Source: Campylobacteraceae bacterium (lineage in GTDB: Bacteria; Campylobacterota; Campylobacteria; Campylobacterales; Sulfurovaceae). Taken from it: a DNA stretch of 56,701 nt. The stretch is taken from contig JALVTH010000004.1 in NCBI GenBank assembly GCA_027036015.1, positions 1-56,701 of the forward strand. The letters run 5' to 3'. The position numbers were made by a program, and so were the translations under genes. Of the stretch, positions 17,650-26,459 are shown piece by piece. Positions within the stretch are counted from its first letter, which is position 1; each line of letters opens with the position of its first letter. A model generated the notes under the pieces. That model was not told the DNA's origin, searched no databases, and saw nothing but the letters and a program-made list of their open reading frames with translations.

Positions 17650-17949
17650 GTGCCAAAAATAAAAAGTGAAAATCAAACAACATTAGAAACAACAAAACCA
17701 CCAATGTATAAAGTAATTTTGCATAATGATGATTATACGCCAATGGATTTTGTTGTTGAAATTTTAATGAAAATATTCCATAAAAGTGAGCAAGAAGCAA
17801 ATGAAATTATGTGGACGGTGCACACAAAGGGCAAAGGAGTATGTGGAGTATATGTAAAAGAGATTGCCCAAACTAAAGTGCATCAGGTTAGAATTAATGC
17901 AAGAAGCAATGGATTTCCGCTTCTTGCTACTATGGAGCTTGAAAGGTGA
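17650..17949 (+). CDS. clpS: ATP-dependent Clp protease adaptor ClpS
   Basis: A 99-residue N-recognin that hands N-degron substrates to ClpA. Conserved core: YKVILHNDDYTPMDFVVEIL with the NDDYTPMDFV signature, then HTKGKGVCGVYVKEIAQTK. I chose the GTG at 17650 because AGGAG (17637-17641) is 8 nt upstream; the GTG at 17641 would overlap that site. It is 4 nt upstream of clpA. Confidence 0.9.
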   Translation: MPKIKSENQTTLETTKPPMYKVILHNDDYTPMDFVVEILMKIFHKSEQEANEIMWTVHTKGKGVCGVYVKEIAQTKVHQVRINARSNGFPLLATMELER

Positions 17950-17953
17950 AAAA

Positions 17954-20137
17954 ATGATTAGTTTAGATTTAAATAGAGTATTTTCTCAAGGACTTATTCT
18001 TGCTAAGAGCTTTAAGCATGAGTATTTAACATTAGAGCATATTTTATTATCGATTGCAAGCTCAAAGCAAGGAAGTAAAATTTTAAAAGATTTAGGAGCA
18101 AATCTGGACAACTTAAAACAAGAGCTTTTAAACTATATTAGTGAGTATGTGCCAAAAGCGCAAGAAGAGATAGAGCCAATTGAGACTTTGGCTTTGTCAA
18201 AAGCCATTAGTCAAATGATGCATCATATCAATAGCTCAGGCAAAAAAGAGGCAACTATTGGTGATATGCTTGCAGCTATGATGGAACAGCACGATAGTTA
18301 TGCCAAAGCGCTTTTGGAAAAAGAAGGCATTAGCCGCTTGGATATTTTAGAATATATCTCTCATGGTGCGGGTGCTACGCAAGAAACAAAAGAAGATACC
18401 CAAGAAAAAGAGGAGTTTGAACATTTAAGCAAATATTGCGTGGAATTAACTGCCCTTGCAAAGCAAGGCAAACTTGATGAGGTTATTGGAAGAGAAGATG
18501 AAATAGATAGAGTAATGCAGATTTTGTGCCGACGCAAAAAAAATAATCCGCTTTTAGTTGGTGAGCCAGGTGTTGGTAAAACGGCAATTGTAGAGGGCTT
18601 AGCAATTAAAATTGATAAGAAAGAAGTTCCTGAAGTTTTGCAAAATGCACGAATTTTTGCCCTTGATATGGGAAGTTTGCTTGCTGGAACTAAATTTCGC
18701 GGCGATTTTGAAAAGCGTATAAAGGGCGTTTTAGAAGAGCTTGGTAAGATAGATAACTCTATATTATTTATTGATGAGATTCATACATTAGTTGGGGCTG
18801 GCAGTACAAATGGCGGAAGTATGGATGCATCAAATCTTTTAAAGCCAGCCTTAGCAAGAGGTGAATTAAAGTGTATTGGCGCAACGACGCATCAAGAGTA
18901 TCGCAACTTTTTTGATAAAGACAAAGCACTTTCACGCCGTTTTGGTAAAGTAGAAGTTAATGAGCCAAGCATAAGCGATACATTTAAAATTTTAAAAGGT
19001 TTACAAGGTAAGTATGAAAATTTTCATAAAATAAGATTTAGCGATGCAGCATTGCAAGAAGCGATTGATTTAAGTGTAAAATATATTCATGATCGCTTTT
19101 TGCCTGATAAAGCAATTGATATTATTGATGATGCGGGAGCATCTTTTATGCTAAAGGGTAAAAAAGATGTAACCGTAACAAAAAAAGATATAGCAAACAT
19201 TGTAGCAAAAATGCTCAAAATTCCATTAAATAATGTAAGTAAAGATGATACAAGTAAGTTGCAAAATTTGCAAAAGCGCTTGCAATCTAAAATTGTGGGA
19301 CAAGATGAGGCAATTAAGAGTGTTGTTAATGCGATTAAACGCTCATATGCAGGACTTAATGGAGAAGATAAACCAATTGGAAGTTTTTTGTTCATTGGAC
19401 CAACAGGTGTTGGAAAAACAGCGCTTTCACGAGAACTTGCTAATGAGCTTGGTATTCATTTTGAGCGTTTGGATATGAGTGAGTATATGGAAAAACACTC
19501 TATTAGCCGCCTTATTGGTGCTCCTCCTGGATATGTTGGGTTTGAGCAGGGTGGATTGCTTACTGAAACAATTAAAAAGCATCCACACGCAGTGCTTTTA
19601 TTAGATGAGATAGAAAAAGCACATCCTGATATTATGAATATCTTGCTTCAAATTATGGATGGAGCAAAATTAACTGATAATAATGGCGTGGTGAGTGATT
19701 TTAAAAATGTAATTTTGATTATGACTTCAAATTTAGGAACTAAAGAGCCAAATGTAATGGGCTTTAAAAAAGATAATACAGCCAAAAGCGATAGAGCAAT
19801 AAAGAGCTTTTTTAGCTCAGAATTTCGAAATAGATTAAGCAAAGTTGTTGAATTTAGTGAGTTAGGATTAAAAGAGCTTGAGGAAATTGTTGCAATTGAA
19901 CTTAAGAAGTTAAATGAGATTTTACAGAGTAAAAAAATTGAAGTTACTTTGAGTAAAAATGCTATTAAAGAGATTGCTAAAGAGGCAAATAATGGCTTTG
20001 GAGCAAGAGAGATTGCAAGAATTTTAGATGAAAAAATCAAAGAGCCATTAACTGATGAGATTTTATTTGGAAAGCTTAAAAAAGGCGGCAAAGTAAATGT
20101 AGATTTTAAAAATAACGATTTTATCTTTGAGGTATAG
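17954..20137 (+). CDS. clpA: ATP-dependent Clp protease ATP-binding subunit ClpA
   Basis: A 727-residue double-AAA+ unfoldase. The N-domain (about 1-145) is followed by the first AAA+ module with Walker A GEPGVGKTAIVEG and IDEIHTLVGAG. The second module has GPTGVGKTALSREL, GAPPGYVGFEQGG and LLLDEIEKAHPDIM. The absence of the long ClpB middle coiled coil supports ClpA. It works with ClpP and ClpS. The ATG at 17954 has AAAGGTG 5 nt upstream and lies 4 nt after clpS. Confidence 0.93.
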   Translation: MISLDLNRVFSQGLILAKSFKHEYLTLEHILLSIASSKQGSKILKDLGANLDNLKQELLNYISEYVPKAQEEIEPIETLALSKAISQMMHHINSSGKKEATIGDMLAAMMEQHDSYAKALLEKEGISRLDILEYISHGAGATQETKEDTQEKEEFEHLSKYCVELTALAKQGKLDEVIGREDEIDRVMQILCRRKKNNPLLVGEPGVGKTAIVEGLAIKIDKKEVPEVLQNARIFALDMGSLLAGTKFRGDFEKRIKGVLEELGKIDNSILFIDEIHTLVGAGSTNGGSMDASNLLKPALARGELKCIGATTHQEYRNFFDKDKALSRRFGKVEVNEPSISDTFKILKGLQGKYENFHKIRFSDAALQEAIDLSVKYIHDRFLPDKAIDIIDDAGASFMLKGKKDVTVTKKDIANIVAKMLKIPLNNVSKDDTSKLQNLQKRLQSKIVGQDEAIKSVVNAIKRSYAGLNGEDKPIGSFLFIGPTGVGKTALSRELANELGIHFERLDMSEYMEKHSISRLIGAPPGYVGFEQGGLLTETIKKHPHAVLLLDEIEKAHPDIMNILLQIMDGAKLTDNNGVVSDFKNVILIMTSNLGTKEPNVMGFKKDNTAKSDRAIKSFFSSEFRNRLSKVVEFSELGLKELEEIVAIELKKLNEILQSKKIEVTLSKNAIKEIAKEANNGFGAREIARILDEKIKEPLTDEILFGKLKKGGKVNVDFKNNDFIFEV

Positions 20138-20140
20138 CCA

Positions 20141-20875
20141 ATGGCCTCAATGTTTGATGAAGATTACTTTATCGTGCCACTTTCGAAATTTAGCTATGCT
20201 TTCCCAAATCCGCGCAATGCAAGCGATGAAGGCTTGCTTGCGTATGGAGGAGGCTTAGAGCCAAATAGAATCTTAAGTGCTTATCGACATGGTATCTTTC
20301 CTTGGTTTAATGAAGGCGATCCTATTTTGTGGTGGTCGCCAAATCCGCGCTTAGTGCTTTATCCAAACGAGTTAAAAGTGCATAAATCCTTTCGTAAAAT
20401 TTTAAAGAAAAAAAACTATAAAGTTTCATTTGATAAAGATTTTGAGCATACTATTAAAATGTGTGCTAAAATAAGAGAGCAAAAAGAGGGAACTTGGCTT
20501 ATTCCTGCTATGCAAGAAGCTTATATTACACTTCATGAAATGGGTTTTGCTCATTCAGTTGAGGTGTATGATTTAGAGGATAACTTTTTGGGTGGTCTTT
20601 ATGGTATTGCAATGGGAAGAGCTTTTTTTGGAGAGAGCATGGTCTCTTTAAAACCAAATGCTTCTAAAATTGCCCTTAAAGCTTTAAGTGATGTTTTAGT
20701 TGTAAGAGGTTATCATTTCATCGATTGCCAAGTTCCAACCCACCATTTGCAACGCATGGGAGCGCGTTTGATTAGTAGAGACCAATTTTTAGATGAATTG
20801 GAAGTTGCACTAAGTAGCGGGGGAGACGATGGCAAAAAATGGGATTTTATAAAATGGGAGTATAGTGATGGTTGA
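20141..20875 (+). CDS. aat: Leucyl/phenylalanyl-tRNA-protein transferase
   Basis: A 244-residue aminoacyl transferase that adds Leu or Phe to N-terminal Lys/Arg of proteins, creating the degron read by ClpS. Family motifs: YRHGIFPWFNEGDPILWWSPNPR near residues 47-69 (ILWWSPNPR is diagnostic), EGTWLIPAMQEAY, and GGLYGIAMGRAFFGESM. It starts 3 nt after the clpA stop and overlaps tal by 8 nt. Confidence 0.93.
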   Translation: MASMFDEDYFIVPLSKFSYAFPNPRNASDEGLLAYGGGLEPNRILSAYRHGIFPWFNEGDPILWWSPNPRLVLYPNELKVHKSFRKILKKKNYKVSFDKDFEHTIKMCAKIREQKEGTWLIPAMQEAYITLHEMGFAHSVEVYDLEDNFLGGLYGIAMGRAFFGESMVSLKPNASKIALKALSDVLVVRGYHFIDCQVPTHHLQRMGARLISRDQFLDELEVALSSGGDDGKKWDFIKWEYSDG

Positions 20876-21869
20876 TGATAGAAGTGGCTTTTCGTTGTGG
20901 GTGGATTTTATTGAAAGAGAGTTTATTCATACTATATTAAAAGAGTTGGTAGCACAAAATATTATTGATGGAGCAACAAGTAATCCTTCAATTTTTGCAA
21001 ATGCTATAACAACTTCACAAGCTTACAAAGAGCAATTAAGTAAGCTTAAAGACTTAAGTGCCAAAGAAAAATATGAAGCTTTAGCTATTAAAGATATTAA
21101 AGATGCTGCAAAGGTGCTTCGAGTTTGTTATGATAAGGCGCTTGAGGGATATGTGAGCATTGAAGTTGATCCCTTTTTGTGTGATGATACCCAAAAAACA
21201 ATTAAAGAGGGGAAAAGACTTTTTCAAGCTATTAATGAGCCAAATGTAATGATTAAAGTACCAGCAACAAAAGCTGGGTATGAGGCGATGACTGAATTGA
21301 TGAGTCAAGGAATAAGTGTTAATGCAACGCTTGTATTTTCGCTTGAACAGGCAAAAAAGACTCTTGAAGCAATGGTAAAGGGGATTAATCGATTTGGCGA
21401 GTTTGATGAAGGAAGAGTAGAAGGGGTTATTAGTATATTTGTTAGCCGCTTTGATAGAAAGTTAGATCCTATTTTAAAAGAAAAAGGGCTTATTACAAGT
21501 AAAACTGGTATTTTAAATGCAGCAAATATCTATAATTATATATCAGAGCATGCACATCCAGCAATTAAGCCACTTTTTGCAAGCACTGGTGTAAAAGAGG
21601 GGCAAGATTTGCCAAAAGATTACTATATTACTTCACTTTGTGCAAAAAAAAGCATCAATACTGCTCCACTTGAAACGATTATGGCTTATGAAGAAAATCC
21701 AAATAAAGCTAAACTCGCTTTACCAATTGAGCAAAGCAAAATTGATGAATATTTTGCCTTGTTAAAAGAAAATGGTATTGATATGGAACAAGTGTATGAT
21801 GAGTTGATGAGTGAAGGATTACAAGCGTTTAAAGATGCTTTTAGTAAGCTGTTAAAGAGTTTAGAATAG
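20868..21869 (+). CDS. tal: Transaldolase
   Basis: A 333-residue pentose phosphate enzyme. Motifs: GATSNPSIFANAI near the N-terminus, VSIEVDPFL, NVMIKVPATKAGYEAM with the Schiff-base Lys in the IKVPAT motif, and GISVNATLVFSLEQA. The ATG at 20868 is preferred over the GTG at 20865 because GGGAG is 7 nt upstream of it. It overlaps the end of aat by 8 nt. Confidence 0.9.
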   Translation: MVDDRSGFSLWVDFIEREFIHTILKELVAQNIIDGATSNPSIFANAITTSQAYKEQLSKLKDLSAKEKYEALAIKDIKDAAKVLRVCYDKALEGYVSIEVDPFLCDDTQKTIKEGKRLFQAINEPNVMIKVPATKAGYEAMTELMSQGISVNATLVFSLEQAKKTLEAMVKGINRFGEFDEGRVEGVISIFVSRFDRKLDPILKEKGLITSKTGILNAANIYNYISEHAHPAIKPLFASTGVKEGQDLPKDYYITSLCAKKSINTAPLETIMAYEENPNKAKLALPIEQSKIDEYFALLKENGIDMEQVYDELMSEGLQAFKDAFSKLLKSLE

Positions 21870-21897
21870 ATTTGGCATCCTTTTTTTAAGGAAATTT

Positions 21898-21906
21898 TGC
21901 TAAAAT
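21898..21906 (+). promoter_or_regulatory. Extended -10 promoter before rplY
   Basis: TGC followed by TAAAAT (21901-21906), about 30 nt before the rplY start. No clear -35, typical of Campylobacterota sigma70 promoters. Confidence 0.5.
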
Positions 21907-21937
21907 CACGCTTCAAAATTGATTGAAGGATAATAAG

Positions 21938-22474
21938 ATGTTAGAAGGAATTATTAGAGAGAGTATCGGTAAAAGCAATGCTAAAAAGCTTCGCCGAGAT
22001 GGTTATCTAATTGCAAACATCTATGGAAAAGACGTTGAAAATGTTCATTGTGCTTTTAAACATGGAGAGTTTGTAAGAGCTGTAAGAAACAAAGAGAGCC
22101 TTGATTTTCCAGTGAAAGTTGGTGATAAAGAGTATAATGTTGTTGTACAAGAGTATCAGCTTCATCCAGTAACTGGAATGATTTTACATGTTGATTTAAG
22201 AGTTGCAAAAAAAGGTGAAGTGAGCGATTATTTAGTGCCAATTGAAACTAAAGGAACACCAAAAGGTATTAAGAATAAAGGTGTTTTAGTAATTACAAAA
22301 AGAAGAGTGAGAGTGAGAGGAAAAATCGAAGATATTCCAGCAAAAATTGTTTTAGATGTTAGCCATTTAGATAGAAATGAATCTATTTTAATTAGAGATA
22401 TGGAAGCTCCAGCTAACTGCAAATTGATGGATAAACCGCACGTATCTGTATGTGGTGTAATTAAAGCTCGCTAA
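21938..22474 (+). CDS. rplY: 50S ribosomal protein L25 (long, CTC-type)
   Basis: A 178-residue L25 with the extra C-terminal CTC domain. The N-terminal 5S-rRNA-binding domain contains GYLIANIYGKDVENVH, followed by FKHGEFVRAVRN and VVVQEYQLHPVTGMILHVDL. The C-terminal domain has TKGTPKGIKNKGVLVI and ESILIRDMEAPANCKL. The start is the ATG at 21938 with AAGGAT upstream; an upstream in-frame TTG overlaps that site. The stop overlaps the pth start (TAATG). Confidence 0.92.
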   Translation: MLEGIIRESIGKSNAKKLRRDGYLIANIYGKDVENVHCAFKHGEFVRAVRNKESLDFPVKVGDKEYNVVVQEYQLHPVTGMILHVDLRVAKKGEVSDYLVPIETKGTPKGIKNKGVLVITKRRVRVRGKIEDIPAKIVLDVSHLDRNESILIRDMEAPANCKLMDKPHVSVCGVIKAR

Positions 22475-23043
22475 TGAAACTTATCGTCGGATTGGGCAAT
22501 CCCGGCCCGACATATCAAAAGAACCGCCACAATATTGGCTTTATGGTGGTTGATAAAATTTTGCAAGAATCCTCTTTTAATAATATAAGCAGTAAAAAAT
22601 TTTTAGGTGAACTTTATAAAAAGAGTGATTTACTCCTTTTAAAGCCAACTACTTTTATGAATCTCTCAGGCAAAAGCATTGCAGCTGTTAGCAGTTTTTA
22701 TAAAATTCCTTTAGAAAATATTTTAGTTATTCATGATGATATCGATTTGCCTTTTGGTGCCTTAAAGCTTAAAAGAGGTGGCGGAAATGGTGGGCATAAT
22801 GGCTTAAAATCGATTGATAATTTATTAGGAAAAGAGTATAATAGATTGCGACTTGGCATTGGAAAACCTCCAAAAAAAGAGATGGTGCCAAGTTATGTAT
22901 TGAGTGATTTTAATAATAAAGAGCAAGAAGTATTGGATAAATTTATTGAGTATGCAGCAAATGTTGCATTAAAATTTTTTCATGAACCTTTATCTAAATT
23001 GCAATCGCTCTATTCTAAAAAGGATGGCTCTTATTTAGTATGA
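22474..23043 (+). CDS. pth: Peptidyl-tRNA hydrolase
   Basis: A 189-residue enzyme that releases peptide from stalled peptidyl-tRNA. Motifs: IVGLGNPGPTYQKNRHNIGF (residues 3-22; catalytic His at 20), LLKPTTFMNLSGKSI and VIHDDIDLPFGALKLKRGGG, then GHNGLKSI. It shares one base with the rplY stop and overlaps the next gene by 4 nt. Confidence 0.94.
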   Translation: MKLIVGLGNPGPTYQKNRHNIGFMVVDKILQESSFNNISSKKFLGELYKKSDLLLLKPTTFMNLSGKSIAAVSSFYKIPLENILVIHDDIDLPFGALKLKRGGGNGGHNGLKSIDNLLGKEYNRLRLGIGKPPKKEMVPSYVLSDFNNKEQEVLDKFIEYAANVALKFFHEPLSKLQSLYSKKDGSYLV

Positions 23044-24095
23044 AACTTTTTTGGTATGTAAGTAAACACTATTTTAAAAATAGCCTTCTTTTTTTATTTG
23101 GTATTACCTTCGCAACGGCTCTAACACAATTTGTCCAATATGCTAAACGACTTGATGGGTTTAATAGAAAGCTGCTTTACTTTTTTTATAGTTTTGAGGA
23201 TTTTAGTAATTTTGTTTTTCCTTTAGCGCTTATTTTTGCTGCCATTTATACACTCTATTCCTTTGTAAATAAAAACAATTTAGTTGCAATTTATGCCTTA
23301 GGATATAGTAAAAAAGCACTCTTAAAGCCATTTTTAGCCGTTTTTTTCTTGATTTATTTTATTTTTATTGCCCTAAACTTTACTAATTTTGCTTATGCAA
23401 ACAATTATGCAAATGCTTTGCTTGAGAGAGGCAGTTCGCAAAACGAAGTAAAAGATCTTTTTTTTAAATACAATAAAAGTTTTGTCTATGCAAAAGAGCT
23501 TGATGTGGTTAAAAAAGAGTTTGATAATCTTACACTTTATCATATCAAAAATATAAAATTAGATTACCTTTTACAAGCAAAAAAGGCTTTTTTTTCTCAC
23601 AATCAGTGGATTGCAAAAGATGTTGTGAAAAAAAGTATTATTTATGATAAAAATGGGATGCCAAAAGGCTTTAGGGTAGAGCATCTTAAAAAGATTGCCA
23701 TTTTGTCCGGATATATGCCAAAAGTAATAAAGCTGCTGTATCAAGGCAAAAGAATGAGCCTTTATGATGGATTAAGAGCTTTGCTTCTTTTAAAAAAGCA
23801 AGATATTGATAATTCAAAAATTCTTTCTTTATTGCTTAATAAAACAATTATGCCTCTTTTTGTTCCTATATATTTAGTCTTTTTAGTCTATCTTTTTCCT
23901 TTGCATAAACGCTTTATTAAGCCTTTTATTTTGATTTTAAGTTCTATTGGAGTTGCTTTAATTATTTGGACACTTTTTTATGCACTTAATATGCTTGGCA
24001 TTACTGGTGTTATTGCTCCAAGTTTAGGACAACCATTGCTTTTAGCACTTTTGCTTTTTTCTTTATTTTTCTTTTTAAAACGACCTTCTTTTTAA
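23040..24095 (+). CDS. LptF/LptG family permease
   Basis: A 351-residue inner-membrane protein of the YjgP/YjgQ family with an N-terminal membrane segment (about residues 12-32), two more before a periplasmic domain at about 125-260, and three membrane segments at the C-terminus. With LptB it would extract lipopolysaccharide for export. Its place after pth matches the lptG-like gene (Cj0313) in C. jejuni. Start overlaps the pth stop by 4 nt. Confidence 0.82.
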   Translation: MKLFWYVSKHYFKNSLLFLFGITFATALTQFVQYAKRLDGFNRKLLYFFYSFEDFSNFVFPLALIFAAIYTLYSFVNKNNLVAIYALGYSKKALLKPFLAVFFLIYFIFIALNFTNFAYANNYANALLERGSSQNEVKDLFFKYNKSFVYAKELDVVKKEFDNLTLYHIKNIKLDYLLQAKKAFFSHNQWIAKDVVKKSIIYDKNGMPKGFRVEHLKKIAILSGYMPKVIKLLYQGKRMSLYDGLRALLLLKKQDIDNSKILSLLLNKTIMPLFVPIYLVFLVYLFPLHKRFIKPFILILSSIGVALIIWTLFYALNMLGITGVIAPSLGQPLLLALLLFSLFFFLKRPSF

Positions 24096-24126
24096 CATTT
24101 TTTTATAAAAATTTATCTATTTTGGG

Positions 24127-24132
24127 TAAAAT
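24127..24132 (+). promoter_or_regulatory. -10 element before lysA
   Basis: TAAAAT preceded by TTGGG, 31 nt before the lysA ATG. No convincing -35. Confidence 0.4.
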
Positions 24133-24163
24133 CTTTCTACATTAAAGGGCAAAGGTTTGTAAG

Positions 24164-25384
24164 ATGAGTAAGATAGATTTTGAAGCTTTGGCACAAGAGT
24201 TTAAAACGCCACTTTATGTTTACGATTTAGATTATATGAAAAGTCAATATAAAGCCCTAAAAAGTGCATTTGAAGGGGAAAAGTCACTCATTTGTTATGC
24301 CATTAAGGCAAACTCTAATTTAAGTGTTATTCAAACGTTTGCAAAAGAAGGAAGTGGGGCAGATTGTGTTAGTATTGGAGAGGTAAAAAGAGCACTTAAA
24401 GCTGGAATACAGCCATATAAAATCATTTTTTCAGGCGTTGGAAAGAGTGATGAAGAGATTAAAGAAGCTTTAAATCTTAAAATTTTAATGATTAACGTTG
24501 AGAGTGAAGCAGAGCTTAAAAGAGTAGAAGCCGTTGCAAAAGAGATGAAGATTGAGGCAAGAATTTCTATTAGAGTGAATCCAAATGTTGATCCAAAAAC
24601 GCATCCATATATCTCAACAGGACTTAATGAAAATAAATTTGGTGTTGAGATTGATTTGGCTAAACGCATGTATATTTATGCAAAAAATTCATCAAATTTA
24701 GAGCCAGTTGGCATTCATTTTCACATTGGCTCACAATTAACCGATTTATCACCAATTAAAGAAGCAGCTGAGATTGTAGCAGATTTAGTAAGAAGTCTTA
24801 GAGCCATTGATGTTGATATTCGCTTTTTTGATGTAGGGGGTGGACTTGGTGTTGTTTATGATAATGAAAAGCCAATTGATTTAAAAGAGTATGCAAATGC
24901 AATTAAAAGTGCTATTAGAGGACTTGATTTAACAATCGTTTGTGAGCCAGGGCGCTTTTTGGTTGCAAATGGAGGATATTTGCTAACAAAAGTGCTTTAT
25001 GAAAAATATAATGGAGAGAAACGTTTTGTTATTGTTGATGGTGCAATGAATGATTTACTTCGTCCATCACTTTATAATGCCTACCATAAAATAGAAGTGC
25101 TTGGTAAAGAGAATGAAAAAAATTTGAGTAAAGCTGACATTGTTGGACCAATTTGTGAAAGTGGTGACTTTTTGGCAAAAGATGTAGAGTTGCCTCCTAT
25201 GCAAAGTGGCGATTTAATTGTAGTTAAAAGTGCTGGAGCGTATGGTTTTAGTATGGCAAGCAATTACAATACGCGCCCAAGAGCAGCTGAAGTAGCATGT
25301 GAAGATGGAGAGTGTAGGCTTGTGAGAAAAAGAGAGAGTTTTGAAGATTTAATTAAATTAGAAGAGCTCTATTTAAAGGAATAA
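24164..25384 (+). CDS. lysA: Diaminopimelate decarboxylase
   Basis: A 406-residue PLP enzyme that makes lysine from meso-diaminopimelate. The PLP lysine is in LICYAIKANSN near residue 48. The glycine-rich phosphate-binding loop is FDVGGGLGVVYD, and CEPGRFLVANGG and GPICESGDFLAKD complete the active site. Position after the Lpt permease follows the C. jejuni order, without the intervening HAD gene before pheA. It begins the lysA-pheA-hisC-dxs-metK run. Confidence 0.94.
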   Translation: MSKIDFEALAQEFKTPLYVYDLDYMKSQYKALKSAFEGEKSLICYAIKANSNLSVIQTFAKEGSGADCVSIGEVKRALKAGIQPYKIIFSGVGKSDEEIKEALNLKILMINVESEAELKRVEAVAKEMKIEARISIRVNPNVDPKTHPYISTGLNENKFGVEIDLAKRMYIYAKNSSNLEPVGIHFHIGSQLTDLSPIKEAAEIVADLVRSLRAIDVDIRFFDVGGGLGVVYDNEKPIDLKEYANAIKSAIRGLDLTIVCEPGRFLVANGGYLLTKVLYEKYNGEKRFVIVDGAMNDLLRPSLYNAYHKIEVLGKENEKNLSKADIVGPICESGDFLAKDVELPPMQSGDLIVVKSAGAYGFSMASNYNTRPRAAEVACEDGECRLVRKRESFEDLIKLEELYLKE

Positions 25385-25385
25385 T

Positions 25386-26459
25386 ATGAATGAAAAACTT
25401 TTAGAGCTTAGAAAAAAGCTTGATGAAATTGATAATGAGTTGTTGCGACTTTATAATAAGCGCTTACAAATTGTGAATGAAGTAGGAAAGCTTAAACACA
25501 AAAGCAATACGCCAATATATCGACCAGAGCGAGAAAAAGAGATTTTAGATAGGCTTAAAAAAATTAATAAAGAAGAACATGGGCTTTTGAGTGATGATGC
25601 TATTGAAGCTCTTTTTTTAGAGCTTATTTCAGTTTCTAGAAATTATGAAAAGCCAGAAAAAATTGCCTATTTAGGACCTGAGGCAAGTTTTTCGCATCAA
25701 GCCGCAGAAATTAAGTTTGGTACCTTGGGTGAATATTTGCCAATTACTACTATTAAAGGTGTTTTTAGAGAAGTTGCCAGTGGTAAAGTAAAGTTTGGAG
25801 TTGTGCCAATAGAAAATAGCACAAATGGTCTTGTTGGTGATACAATCAAGTGTTTGAGTGAATATGACTTAAAAATAGTAGCAGAAGTTGTTTTGGATGT
25901 GCATCATGTTTTTGCTTCATGTAATGAAGATATCAAAGCCATTAAAAGAATCTATTCAAAAGATATCGCTTTTGGACAATGTAGCAACTTTTTAGAAGAT
26001 TTTGGGTTTGATGTGGTTGAGCAAATTCCAGTAGAATCAACAGCAAAAGCTGCGCAACTTGCAAAAGGTGATAAAGAAGCAGCAGCAATCTGTTCAGAGG
26101 TTGCAGCTAAACTTTATAAAATACCGGTTCTTTTTAAAAATATTGAAAATGATGAAAAAAACAAAACACGCTTTTTTATAATAAGTGATTTTGAAAATGC
26201 ACCAAGCGGGAGTGATAAAACGACGATTTTAGCAAAACTACCTAATAGACCTGGAAGTTTGGTTGACTTTTTACTTGATTTTAAAGCGCATAAAATCGAT
26301 TTAACCAAAATTAAATCGCATATTGTTGGAGGCGTTTCAATTTTCTTTTTAGAATTTAATGGGCACAAAAGCGATAAAGCAATAAGTACTATTTTTAATA
26401 AATATAAAGATAACATCAAATTTTTGGGATCTTATGTGAAAGAGGCTGATGATGTTTAA
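25386..26459 (+). CDS. pheA: Bifunctional chorismate mutase/prephenate dehydratase
   Basis: A 357-residue phenylalanine-pathway enzyme. Chorismate mutase (AroQ type) covers about residues 1-85, with LDEIDNELLRLYNKRLQIVN. Prephenate dehydratase follows from IAYLGPEASFSHQAA, with VPIENSTNGLVGDT and the TRF motif in KNKTRFFIISD. The ACT domain (about 275-350) has LPNRPGSLVDFL and the ESRP-like IKSHIVGG for feedback by Phe. It starts 1 nt after lysA and overlaps hisC. Confidence 0.94.
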   Translation: MNEKLLELRKKLDEIDNELLRLYNKRLQIVNEVGKLKHKSNTPIYRPEREKEILDRLKKINKEEHGLLSDDAIEALFLELISVSRNYEKPEKIAYLGPEASFSHQAAEIKFGTLGEYLPITTIKGVFREVASGKVKFGVVPIENSTNGLVGDTIKCLSEYDLKIVAEVVLDVHHVFASCNEDIKAIKRIYSKDIAFGQCSNFLEDFGFDVVEQIPVESTAKAAQLAKGDKEAAAICSEVAAKLYKIPVLFKNIENDEKNKTRFFIISDFENAPSGSDKTTILAKLPNRPGSLVDFLLDFKAHKIDLTKIKSHIVGGVSIFFLEFNGHKSDKAISTIFNKYKDNIKFLGSYVKEADDV

